Shown here piece by piece: positions 1 through 4,882 of a stretch of DNA of 5,460 nucleotides. The stretch is from contig JAJDAB010000334.1 of the NCBI GenBank assembly GCA_029262095.1, positions 1-5,460 on the forward strand. Reading direction: 5' to 3'. Both the position numbers and the translations under genes were made by a program. Under the pieces are notes generated by a model, which saw only the letters and a list, made by a program, of their open reading frames with translations, was not told where the DNA came from and ran no database searches. Every line of letters begins with the position of its first letter. Position 1 is the first letter of the stretch. Source of the stretch: Candidatus Hydrogenedentota bacterium. Its GTDB lineage: Bacteria; Hydrogenedentota; Hydrogenedentia; Hydrogenedentales; SLHB01.

Positions 1-141
1 GCACGATGCTTTGATTTCGACCAGGGTGTCTTCCATTTCCCGGATCATCAGCTTGACCATCTTTTCAGGGTCTTCCGCCTTGTCCAGCATCGAATTAAGG
101 TTGGCACTGATGATGTCGCGTACTCGTGTGAAGATACCCAT
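1..141 (-). CDS. pspA: Second phage shock protein A (PspA), N-terminal part, cut by window edge
   Basis: PspA is a peripheral inner-membrane coiled-coil protein that binds and stabilises stressed membranes and, in the classical system, inhibits PspF. Only the first 47 codons are visible; the frame is open to base 1, so the gene continues outside. The protein begins MGIFTRVRDIISANLNSML and keeps the AEDP motif (proline 25, as in E. coli PspA) and the REMEDTL motif. These cover the N-terminal amphipathic membrane-binding helices. It is 36/47 identical to the complete PspA at 1362-2018, so the two are paralogues. The start is ATG at 141 with a strong GGAGG (150-154) 8 bases upstream. It lies 66 bases downstream of the PilZ gene at 208-681 and is presumably co-transcribed from the sigma-54 promoter at 731-746. 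The family call is secure; whether this copy is full length cannot be seen. Confidence 0.93.
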   Translation of the reverse strand, partial: MGIFTRVRDIISANLNSMLDKAEDPEKMVKLMIREMEDTLVEIKASC

Positions 142-164
142 TTTATCAACCTCCGGTTCAAACT

Positions 165-180
165 CGCACTCTAAAGTGCG
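165..180 (-). other. Small hairpin in the PilZ-pspA gap of unit 1
   Basis: A perfect 6-bp inverted repeat (CGCACT / AGTGCG) with a 4-base loop lies 10 bases before the GGAGG of the downstream pspA. No T-run follows on the minus strand, so it is not a convincing terminator. A different hairpin occupies the same place in unit 2 (2033-2055), and both gaps share the string TGCGAGTTTGAA next to the ribosome binding site. It could act as an mRNA processing, stability or translation element; the role is inference. Confidence 0.45.
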
Positions 181-207
181 TTTCAATTCATACGTTCTAG
201 TTAATGG

Positions 208-681
208 CTAACAAGTAATGCCGCACGCAGTGCTTAGCGGATGGCCAGCGAATTCCGTTCCTCGAACACTCGTTGCGCGCTGTGCGGCGACTTTGACGTT
301 TCCATTCTTAAGTCCGCCTTGTTCGAAGAGCGCGTAGTACATAACCTCAGATATTGCCTCAAGTGCTTCGGGCGCGTCGTAATACACACGAAGCCCAGCC
401 GAGAACTCGATGCGACCGGCTTCCCGTTGGCACCAAATTACTTCCGACTTAAGTTCAACCGTTCGTTGTTCGGAATCTCGAAGCGGAATACTAATCATGA
501 GCTTCGTGCCTGGCCGAAGATACCGTCCCATGTGGACTCGAAGTCCGCCGCGGCCTACATCGTTCACGTGGGCCGAGCCTTTCCGCCCGGCGCCGTATAC
601 GAATTGCACATGGCCGAGAAAGGGTACCCGAGCAAATCGCCGCTCATTTACCGTGTCTTCTGCATCCCGATTCGTATTCAT
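208..681 (-). CDS. PilZ-domain protein, unit 1
   Basis: PilZ domains are cyclic-di-GMP receptors. The 157-residue protein carries the RxxxR motif (R14-R18, ERRFARV) and then D41-V-G-R-G-G46, a form of the D/NxSxxG motif with glycine in place of serine. It continues with a typical PilZ beta-barrel ending (EVIWCQ around 88, then AGLRVYYD). No membrane segment or signal peptide is seen, so it is probably cytoplasmic. The ATG at 681 was chosen over ATG 699 for two reasons: it puts R14, R18, D41 and G46 in exactly the register of the paralogue at 2064-2567, and an AGGA lies 11 bases upstream. It is the first gene behind the sigma-54 promoter at 731-746 and precedes a pspA. Ligand binding is inferred from motifs; the Ser-to-Gly change and unknown partners leave the role open. 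Confidence 0.85.
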   Translation of the reverse strand: MNTNRDAEDTVNERRFARVPFLGHVQFVYGAGRKGSAHVNDVGRGGLRVHMGRYLRPGTKLMISIPLRDSEQRTVELKSEVIWCQREAGRIEFSAGLRVYYDAPEALEAISEVMYYALFEQGGLKNGNVKVAAQRATSVRGTEFAGHPLSTACGITC

Positions 682-730
682 TTTCGTCTGATTCCTCATT
701 GCTTAGTCTCTAATCTTGTAGGTATGTAAG

Positions 731-746
731 AGCAACCGTAATGCCA
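731..746 (-). promoter_or_regulatory. Sigma-54 (-24/-12) promoter of PilZ-pspA unit 1
   Basis: On the minus strand the sequence reads TGGCAT-TACGG-TTGCT. It matches the sigma-54 consensus TGGCAC-N5-TTGCW at every position except the sixth, with the obligatory GG and GC separated by exactly 10 bases. The predicted transcription start is near 720, giving a leader of about 39 bases to the ATG at 681. The leader length agrees with the roughly 34 bases in the paralogous unit, which supports both promoter calls. PspF encoded at 2756-3850 is the obvious candidate activator (inference). Confidence 0.82.
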
Positions 747-939
747 ATTCGATCAATTGGTCGCAACGTGCTGTTGTTAGACCACTTACGAACTATCTAG
801 ACGTTCTGGCCCCACATCTGTTCTCGTACCGAAAACCAACTGGCGGCGGATTTATCGGGGAATTGGTCAAAACCGCCAACCGAGAGATTGGGTGGCTAGA
901 GGTCCAGACATTGTGTGGGATCGGCTACGACTCAACAAC

Positions 940-978
940 AAAAATCCCCGCAACGCGGAGGAGGTGCGTTGCGAGGGG
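940..978 (-). terminator. Rho-independent terminator of the PilZ-pspA-pspC operon
   Basis: On the minus strand a perfect 8-bp stem (CGCAACGC / GCGTTGCG, 966-973 and 949-956) encloses a 9-base loop. It extends by three or four G-C pairs across one bulged base and is followed by a five-T run (944-940). It lies about 100 bases after the pspC stop, so it separates the pspC operon from the downstream PilZ-pspA unit. That unit therefore needs its own promoter. Confidence 0.85.
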
Positions 979-985
979 GAGGGTC

Positions 986-1024
986 GTGGGTCCGGGCAAG
1001 TGTGGGGCTGTACCGTGGACCCAC
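986..1024. repeat. 8-bp inverted repeat downstream of pspC
   Basis: GTGGGTCC (986-993) is repeated inverted as GGACCCAC (1017-1024), with 23 bases between. It lies between the pspC stop and the terminator and would form a hairpin at the 3' end of the operon mRNA, perhaps protecting it. Perfect 8-bp repeats at such distances are expected a few times by chance in a window of this size. Confidence 0.4.
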
Positions 1025-1075
1025 TGTCGAAAGGGTGTAGCATCAACCGCCCAATTGGCGGCCGTTATTGCTGGG

Positions 1076-1306
1076 TTAATAGTCGGAGTAGTAGGGCTCT
1101 TTTTTCATGACCAACGCGGCCAGGATGTACAGCACCGCAGTGGGGAAGAACCCGCTCACGATGAATGCAATTACAGTCAACACGCGCATCCAACCCACGG
1201 ATAAGTCCAGGTAATTCGCGATACCTTTGCACACGCCGAAAATGATGCCGTCTCGCGACCGGTAGAGTCCGCGTCTCGGTGAATCGTACAGGCTTGACAT
1301 ACTCAT
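1076..1306 (-). CDS. pspC: Phage shock protein C (PspC), minimal form
   Basis: PspC is an inner-membrane protein that, in enterobacteria, senses envelope stress with PspB and draws PspA away from PspF. This 76-residue protein has the family signature RGLYRSRDGIIFGVCKGIANYL (about residues 12-33). A hydrophobic membrane segment follows at about 40-67, and the protein ends in the charged tail KKEPYYSDY. It is shorter than E. coli PspC (119 residues) and lacks the C-terminal extension. ATG 1306 is preceded by AAAGGA (1311-1316) at 4 bases. It follows pspA by 55 bases with no promoter evident, so it is the third gene of the operon. No pspB lies beside it, so any sensing would have to work without PspB or with an unlinked partner. 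The family is clear; its regulatory role here is inferred. Confidence 0.92.
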   Translation of the reverse strand: MSMSSLYDSPRRGLYRSRDGIIFGVCKGIANYLDLSVGWMRVLTVIAFIVSGFFPTAVLYILAALVMKKEPYYSDY

Positions 1307-1361
1307 GGTTTCCTTTCTTCACGTTCTAATTTGGTGCACCACGAATGACGTCGTAAAATCG

Positions 1362-2018
1362 TTAGACGGCTTCGCGTTTCAACTCACGTAGTTCGCGTTC
1401 GATTTCATCATCACCGCCGAGTCCGTCGATTTCGTCCTCAAGCGTCGGCTTGCGACCGTAATTGATAAGATCCGCGTCCGTTTCCATGCGTTCGATGCGA
1501 TCTTCGTAGGCGTCAAATTTTGCGACGACTTCGGACGAATCGAATTTGCGAATCTCGGTTTCGGTACGGATTCGATTGCGTGCCTGAATGTGCCTTTGGA
1601 CCAGCACAGCGCGCCGTTCCTTGGCGGTACCCAGTTTTTCTTCAAGTTTCTGAATGTCGCTCCGATACTGTGCAACCACTTCCTCGCACCGTTGGATTTC
1701 TCCGTCGATGGCATCCGTACGATCTTGGAGGGCACGCTTTTCGGTCAATGCCCGCCGCGCCAAATCGTCGCGGCCTCGGTCTACAGCCCGCCGTGCGCGG
1801 CCGCCCCAGGTGTGGGCGCGCGAATCGCATTCATCGCGTTCACGTTGCATGCGGCGTTTCGCAGCCATCGCGCCAGCGCAAGAGGCCTTCAACTCAATCA
1901 GAGTGTCCTCCATCTCGCGGCACATCATCGAAACCAGCTTGTGCGGATCTTCCGCGTTATCAAGCATAGAATTGATGTTGGCGCTGACGATGTCTCGTGT
2001 TCGCGTGAAAATACCCAT
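1362..2018 (-). CDS. pspA: Phage shock protein A (PspA), complete
   Basis: This is a 218-residue member of the PspA/Vipp1 (ESCRT-III-like) family, close to the 222 residues of E. coli PspA. It opens with MGIFTRTRDIVSANINSML and has the AEDP motif with proline 25 and the CREMEDTLIELKAS segment. A long charged coiled coil follows (about 25-185, including DDLARRALTEK and IQKLEEKLGTAKERR). The C-terminus, LEDEIDGLGGDDEIERELRELK, matches the short terminal helix of E. coli PspA. ATG 2018 is chosen because AAGGAGG sits 5 bases upstream; an in-frame TTG at 2033 lies on the far side of that site. It is the middle gene of the PilZ-pspA-pspC operon. Known family roles are binding stressed membranes as oligomers and inhibiting PspF, and both partners are present here. 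A second pspA begins at 141. Confidence 0.96.
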   Translation of the reverse strand: MGIFTRTRDIVSANINSMLDNAEDPHKLVSMMCREMEDTLIELKASCAGAMAAKRRMQRERDECDSRAHTWGGRARRAVDRGRDDLARRALTEKRALQDRTDAIDGEIQRCEEVVAQYRSDIQKLEEKLGTAKERRAVLVQRHIQARNRIRTETEIRKFDSSEVVAKFDAYEDRIERMETDADLINYGRKPTLEDEIDGLGGDDEIERELRELKREAV

Positions 2019-2032
2019 TGTTGCCTCCTTCA

Positions 2033-2055
2033 AACTCGCATCAAGTTGGCGAGTT
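2033..2055 (-). other. Hairpin in the PilZ-pspA gap of unit 2
   Basis: A perfect 7-bp inverted repeat (AACTCGC / GCGAGTT) encloses a 9-base loop. On the minus strand it ends 4 bases before the GGAGG of pspA. No T-run follows, so it is not a terminator. A hairpin of different sequence is in the same position in unit 1 (165-180). It may tune translation or mRNA stability of pspA relative to the PilZ gene (inference). Confidence 0.5.
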
Positions 2056-2063
2056 ACAATTGG

Positions 2064-2567
2064 TTAGAATGTTGCCGTGGCCACATTGGCACCGATTAAG
2101 GTTCCCGTGGGCCGCAGCCGTTGCCACACGCTGAGTTGATTCTCGGTGTCTTTGGAGGCCAGCGCTAAATCCACCAACACACGTTGTCGGCCTCGCAATT
2201 CGGCTAGACCGGATTGTTCCTTGAGCGCTGCGTGCAACCAATCACCAAGCGCCATTTGCGCGGTCTCATCGTCTTCAAAAACCTTCACGCCCATGCTCGA
2301 ACCGGCACGCGTGTTGCCCTGCCACATCACTTTGCCCTTGAGTTCGGCGGAGCCATTTCCCTGCGGGTCGCTGAGCTCAAGGAGAACCTGGGTGCCCACT
2401 TCCAGTACGACATTCGACTTCAAACATAAGCCGCCTAGGCCCACGTCGGTTATCTCCGCGTGGCCGCCCGATTCGCGCCCAAATTGAAATCGCACGGTAC
2501 CGCTACACCGCGCTCGCAATGTTTTGCGCGAGGGTAGGGCATGAGTTCTGTTTTCCAGGTCGTTCAT
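2064..2567 (-). CDS. PilZ-domain protein, unit 2, first gene of psp operon
   Basis: This is a 167-residue PilZ-domain protein and probable cyclic-di-GMP receptor. It shows RxxxR (R14-R18, SRKTLRA), then D41-V-G-L-G-G46 (glycine where serine is usual), then the EL-KGKVMWQ strand and the MGVKVFED strand. The C-terminus is about ten residues longer than in the unit 1 paralogue, with no recognised motif. The frame is open further upstream to 2690, but that region contains the sigma-54 promoter. The predicted transcription start (about 2601) leaves no leader for the ATG at 2600. ATG 2567 gives a leader of about 34 bases and aligns gap-free with the paralogue, although its ribosome binding site is weak (GAG 3 bases upstream). 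The gap to pspA is 45 bases. A PilZ gene leading a psp operon is not part of the E. coli arrangement. Its effect on PspA or PspF is unknown. Confidence 0.87.
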   Translation of the reverse strand: MNDLENRTHALPSRKTLRARCSGTVRFQFGRESGGHAEITDVGLGGLCLKSNVVLEVGTQVLLELSDPQGNGSAELKGKVMWQGNTRAGSSMGVKVFEDDETAQMALGDWLHAALKEQSGLAELRGRQRVLVDLALASKDTENQLSVWQRLRPTGTLIGANVATATF

Positions 2568-2611
2568 CGTCTCGTCGCTTATTTTGGTGTCATTTGCCAT
2601 GTGAGGGTAAA

Positions 2612-2627
2612 TACAAGCGTTGTGCCA
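2612..2627 (-). promoter_or_regulatory. Sigma-54 (-24/-12) promoter of PilZ-pspA-pspC operon
   Basis: The minus strand reads TGGCAC-AACGC-TTGTA: a perfect -24 box and a -12 box with T where C is usual. As I recall, the E. coli pspA promoter has the same TTGT form. The expected transcription start is near 2601. It lies in the divergent region opposite pspF, the same layout as pspF/pspA in E. coli, so PspF is the expected activator. The promoter sits inside a longer open frame, which shows that the upstream start codons of the PilZ frame are not used. Confidence 0.9.
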
Positions 2628-2633
2628 ATTCAG

Positions 2634-2672
2634 GTGGAAGTTCGTATCAGAATGAGTATCAATGACTTCCAC
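2634..2672. repeat. 8-bp inverted repeat just upstream of the sigma-54 promoter
   Basis: GTGGAAGT (2634-2641) recurs inverted as ACTTCCAC (2665-2672). The centres are 31 bp apart, about three helical turns, so both halves face the same side of the DNA. Between them GTATCA occurs twice as a direct repeat (2644-2649, 2656-2661). It covers roughly -33 to -71 of the sigma-54 promoter, where an enhancer protein or a DNA-bending protein could bind. Chance occurrence cannot be excluded. Confidence 0.4.
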
Positions 2673-2683
2673 AATGTTATTTA

Positions 2684-2713
2684 TTGACAATTACTACCAA
2701 GGGTTGGTAAATT
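2684..2713 (+). promoter_or_regulatory. Candidate housekeeping promoter of pspF
   Basis: A perfect -35 hexamer TTGACA (2684-2689) is followed after 18 bases by TAAATT (2708-2713, 4 of 6 matches to TATAAT). The start would be near 2720, about 36 bases before the pspF ATG. The inverted repeat TACCAA-GGG-TTGGTA (2695-2709) lies inside it, so a protein bound there would block pspF transcription. Confidence 0.55.
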
Positions 2714-2729
2714 AAGCCACTTCATGGCT
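2695..2729. promoter_or_regulatory. Candidate PspF enhancer sites (two short palindromes)
   Basis: Two palindromes lie side by side: TACCAA-GGG-TTGGTA (2695-2709) and AGCCA-CTTCA-TGGCT (2715-2729). Relative to the predicted sigma-54 start at 2601 they lie at about -94 to -128, the usual distance for bacterial enhancer-binding proteins. They overlap the proposed pspF promoter, as the PspF sites do in E. coli, where this gives negative autoregulation. The assignment rests on position and symmetry, not on a known consensus. Confidence 0.4.
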
Positions 2730-2755
2730 GTTTCGATTATTCTGTGGTGGTAAAT

Positions 2756-3850
2756 ATGATGAATGACTTCTACGACACCCCCGAAGAACGCCTCGGCGAG
2801 GCCGGAGTCCAAGAAGCGCTTGGAAACTCCGAACCCTTTCTTGCCTTTCAGGAGCAACTCTCGCGAGTGGCGCGTGTCGACCGGCCGGTCCTTATCATTG
2901 GCGAACGGGGCACGGGCAAGGAGTTGGCCGCAGCCCGAATTCATTTTTTGTCTCAGCGTTGGCAAGAACCCTTCTGCGCGTTGAACTGCGCCGCATTGGC
3001 GTCGACGTTGATTGAATCGGAATTGTTCGGCCATGAGGCGGGTTCGTTCACCGGTGCGGCGAAGAAACGTCAAGGACGATTCGAATCGGCCAACGGTGGC
3101 ACGTTGTTTTTGGACGAGATCGCAAACATTCCGATGGAGACACAGGAGAAAATTCTGCGTGCCGTTGAATACGGAAGTTTCGAACGCGTGGGCGGTTCCG
3201 AGTTGATTACGGTGGATGCGCGGATCGTGGGCGCGACCAATCGAAACCTAGGGCACATGGCCGAAGACGGTACGTTCATGCGGGATTTGTTGGACCGCTT
3301 ATCGTTCGAAGTCCTCTTTGTACCCGCGCTTCGCGACCGGGTTGAAGACATCATGTACCTGGCCAATCATTTCGCTGCACGTATGGCTAGCGACTTGGGT
3401 TGGCCTCAAGTGCCGGAGTTCACGGACCTAGCGGTGGACAAGCTCGAGCAATACGTCTGGCCAGGCAACGTGCGCGAATTGAAAAACGTGGTCGAACGCG
3501 GCGTATACCGTTCCGATGACGCGATCATCAGTGATGACGAGATCGTATTCGACCCGTTCATCTCGCCGTACGATCAGAGTGACCGGAGGCCTTCCGCTAA
3601 AGAACGTCCTCGCGAAAATGCGACGGACCAATTGGATAACGCGCCAATCGAACATGAGCGCGTTCATCCGGACGTGCCTCCGCCGGGCTCCGACCTCAAC
3701 GATGCGGTGCGCGCCCTGGAACTGAAGATGTTGACCGACGCGCTGGACGAAGCCAAATACAACCAAAAGAAGGCTGCCGAATTGCTGGGGCTGACCTACC
3801 ACCAATTTCGCGGACTCTACCGCAAGTACAGCGACAACCTGAAAGACTGA
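2756..3850 (+). CDS. pspF: Psp operon transcriptional activator PspF
   Basis: PspF is a sigma-54-dependent AAA+ activator that lacks an N-terminal sensor domain and is held inactive by PspA. The 364-residue protein shows Walker A GERGTGKE (about 49-56), GHEAGSFTGA (92-101, the sigma-54 contact loop, here GSFTGA), Walker B GGTLFLDE (114-121), ATNRN (160-164) and WPGNVRELKNVVER (235-248). A Fis-type helix-turn-helix lies at about 336-357 (NQKKAAELLGLTYHQFR). Tryptophan 69 in LSQRWQEP corresponds to E. coli W56, reported to be needed for PspA inhibition. It is longer than E. coli PspF (325), mainly through a charged, proline-containing linker at about 268-315. ATG 2756 is preferred, with GGTGGT just upstream; ATG 2759 and GTG 2744 are alternatives. 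It is divergent from the operon it should control. Confidence 0.96.
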   Translation: MMNDFYDTPEERLGEAGVQEALGNSEPFLAFQEQLSRVARVDRPVLIIGERGTGKELAAARIHFLSQRWQEPFCALNCAALASTLIESELFGHEAGSFTGAAKKRQGRFESANGGTLFLDEIANIPMETQEKILRAVEYGSFERVGGSELITVDARIVGATNRNLGHMAEDGTFMRDLLDRLSFEVLFVPALRDRVEDIMYLANHFAARMASDLGWPQVPEFTDLAVDKLEQYVWPGNVRELKNVVERGVYRSDDAIISDDEIVFDPFISPYDQSDRRPSAKERPRENATDQLDNAPIEHERVHPDVPPPGSDLNDAVRALELKMLTDALDEAKYNQKKAAELLGLTYHQFRGLYRKYSDNLKD

Positions 3851-3934
3851 CTACTCGCTTCAAGTATCCTCCGCGCGATCTCCATGCGTTGATCCTGAAT
3901 CCGGACGGTTTCGGTACGGAAGTGACCCCCAAAC

Positions 3935-3973
3935 AAAAACTACGCCCCTCCAATCCAATGGACTGAAGGGGCG
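3935..3973 (-). terminator. Rho-independent terminator of the EF-hand protein gene
   Basis: On the minus strand a 7-bp GC-rich stem (CGCCCCT / AGGGGCG) extends inward through further pairs, including wobble pairs, to a tiny loop. A five-T run follows at 3939-3935. It begins 27 bases after the stop codon at 4001. On the plus strand no T-run follows the hairpin, so it does not clearly terminate pspF, for which I see no terminator. Confidence 0.85.
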
Positions 3974-4000
3974 CTTAGAGAGGGGAGTTGGGTAATCTCG

Positions 4001-4882
4001 TTATGATTGGTCCATGAACTGGATGACCCTGACCATTTCGGTCGCGTCAACGTGGCCGTCCGCGTTGACGTCGAGCATGGAAAAGAATTGTTTCATTTGT
4101 TCGGGCGCTTCGTCTTCGGTGACTTTGCCATCGTTGTTGGCATCGAGTTGTTTGACCATTTCTGCTGCGCGTTCGGCTTCGGTACCGCCCGCGGAATCAC
4201 CCTCGGTTTTCTTTGCCATGGTTCCGGTAAACGGCAGTTCGCCCATGGGGGAGACGATCTCGCCAACGAGTTTGCCGCCTTCTATCTTCGCCGTGGCATC
4301 AAGTGTGAATTCTTGTCCTTGCCGTTCCATGTTCCGAATAAACGTGAGTTCGCCGTCTGCGATCTTGACGTCCTCCAATTCCGATTCGCCGCGTTCGGAT
4401 GACCACATACCGCCAAGCTTGCCGTCGTTTTCCGTGATATCCAGGGTCGACGCGATTTCGCGGCCTTGGAAGTCCATGATAAGGTCCCAGGAGCCAATGA
4501 ACGTCGGTTCGGATGTGACCGCAACACCTTTGAAGTCGCGTTCACCGCGCGGTGTCACCATTTTGCCCACAAGATTGCCGTCGACAATCGACGCCTCGCA
4601 GCTAATCTCGAAGGCCTGGCCCTGCCGTTCCATTTTGCGTACAAATGTCAGGGTGCCGTCCTCCGATTTGACGTCGGAAAGCTCGGTGGTGCCGCGTTGA
4701 CTAATCCATGACCCGCTAAGGCCGTCCGCGCTTTCCGTAATGGAGACCCTCGAAACACGTTCCTGACCACGGAATTCCTGTTTCACTTCCCAATCGCCGG
4801 CAAATTCGCTGTCGCCTGCCAGGGCTGTCGGAACGATGACGCAACACGCCATCGCCAGAACAACACAAGTGATTCCACGCAT
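4001..4882 (-). CDS. Secreted protein with two tandem repeat domains and two EF-hands
   Basis: This 293-residue exported protein is of unknown function. A signal peptide covers residues 1-22 (hydrophobic core CVVLAMACCVIVPT, probable cleavage after ALA). Two homologous domains of about 95 residues follow, at about 27-122 and 128-222. Each begins with a GxW motif (GDWEV, GSWDL) and contains ITE, SGSW/GGMW, a TFxRxMERQGQ segment (84-89 and 185-190), LVG and a final F-G motif, suggesting a beta-rich fold. An acidic linker leads to two canonical EF-hand loops: D247-N249-D251-G252...E258 and D271-N273-D275-G276...E282, both with all calcium-coordinating positions intact. ATG 4882 has GGGAG 8 bases upstream and starts directly with the signal peptide; ATG 4903 lacks this fit. 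It is monocistronic, convergent with pspF and has its own terminator. Calcium binding is a strong inference; the substrate or partner is unknown. Confidence 0.88.
   Translation of the reverse strand: MRGITCVVLAMACCVIVPTALAGDSEFAGDWEVKQEFRGQERVSRVSITESADGLSGSWISQRGTTELSDVKSEDGTLTFVRKMERQGQAFEISCEASIVDGNLVGKMVTPRGERDFKGVAVTSEPTFIGSWDLIMDFQGREIASTLDITENDGKLGGMWSSERGESELEDVKIADGELTFIRNMERQGQEFTLDATAKIEGGKLVGEIVSPMGELPFTGTMAKKTEGDSAGGTEAERAAEMVKQLDANNDGKVTEDEAPEQMKQFFSMLDVNADGHVDATEMVRVIQFMDQS

Larger units (their letters stand above)
682..1075. other. Intergenic region between pspC and the PilZ unit 1
   Basis: This roughly 390-base stretch has no credible gene. Read on the minus strand after pspC it holds, in order, an 8-bp inverted repeat (986-1024), the operon terminator (940-978), about 190 bases of upstream DNA where enhancer sites could lie, and the sigma-54 promoter (731-746) of the next unit. 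I could not find by eye a sequence upstream of this promoter that matches the candidate PspF sites near 2695-2729. Confidence 0.7.

Noticed and set aside
1047..1061. CCGCC-CAATT-GGCGG hairpin just after pspC
   Set aside because: The stem is only 5 bp and no T-run follows on the minus strand; the strong terminator at 940-978 is a better explanation for the operon end.
863..1204. Plus-strand 113-codon open frame in the pspC downstream region
   Set aside because: It runs through the terminator and inverted repeat and is antisense to the end of pspC; the protein has no recognisable features.
2019..2033. TTG start at 2033 extending pspA by five residues
   Set aside because: The extension consists of the ribosome binding site itself; MGIF at 2018 is the conserved PspA start.
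1590..2099. Long plus-strand open frames opposite pspA
   Set aside because: They are antisense shadows of the coiled-coil pspA gene, whose family match is unambiguous.
2744..2755. GTG start at 2744 for pspF
   Set aside because: The four extra codons cover the GGTGGT that best serves as ribosome binding site for the ATG at 2756.
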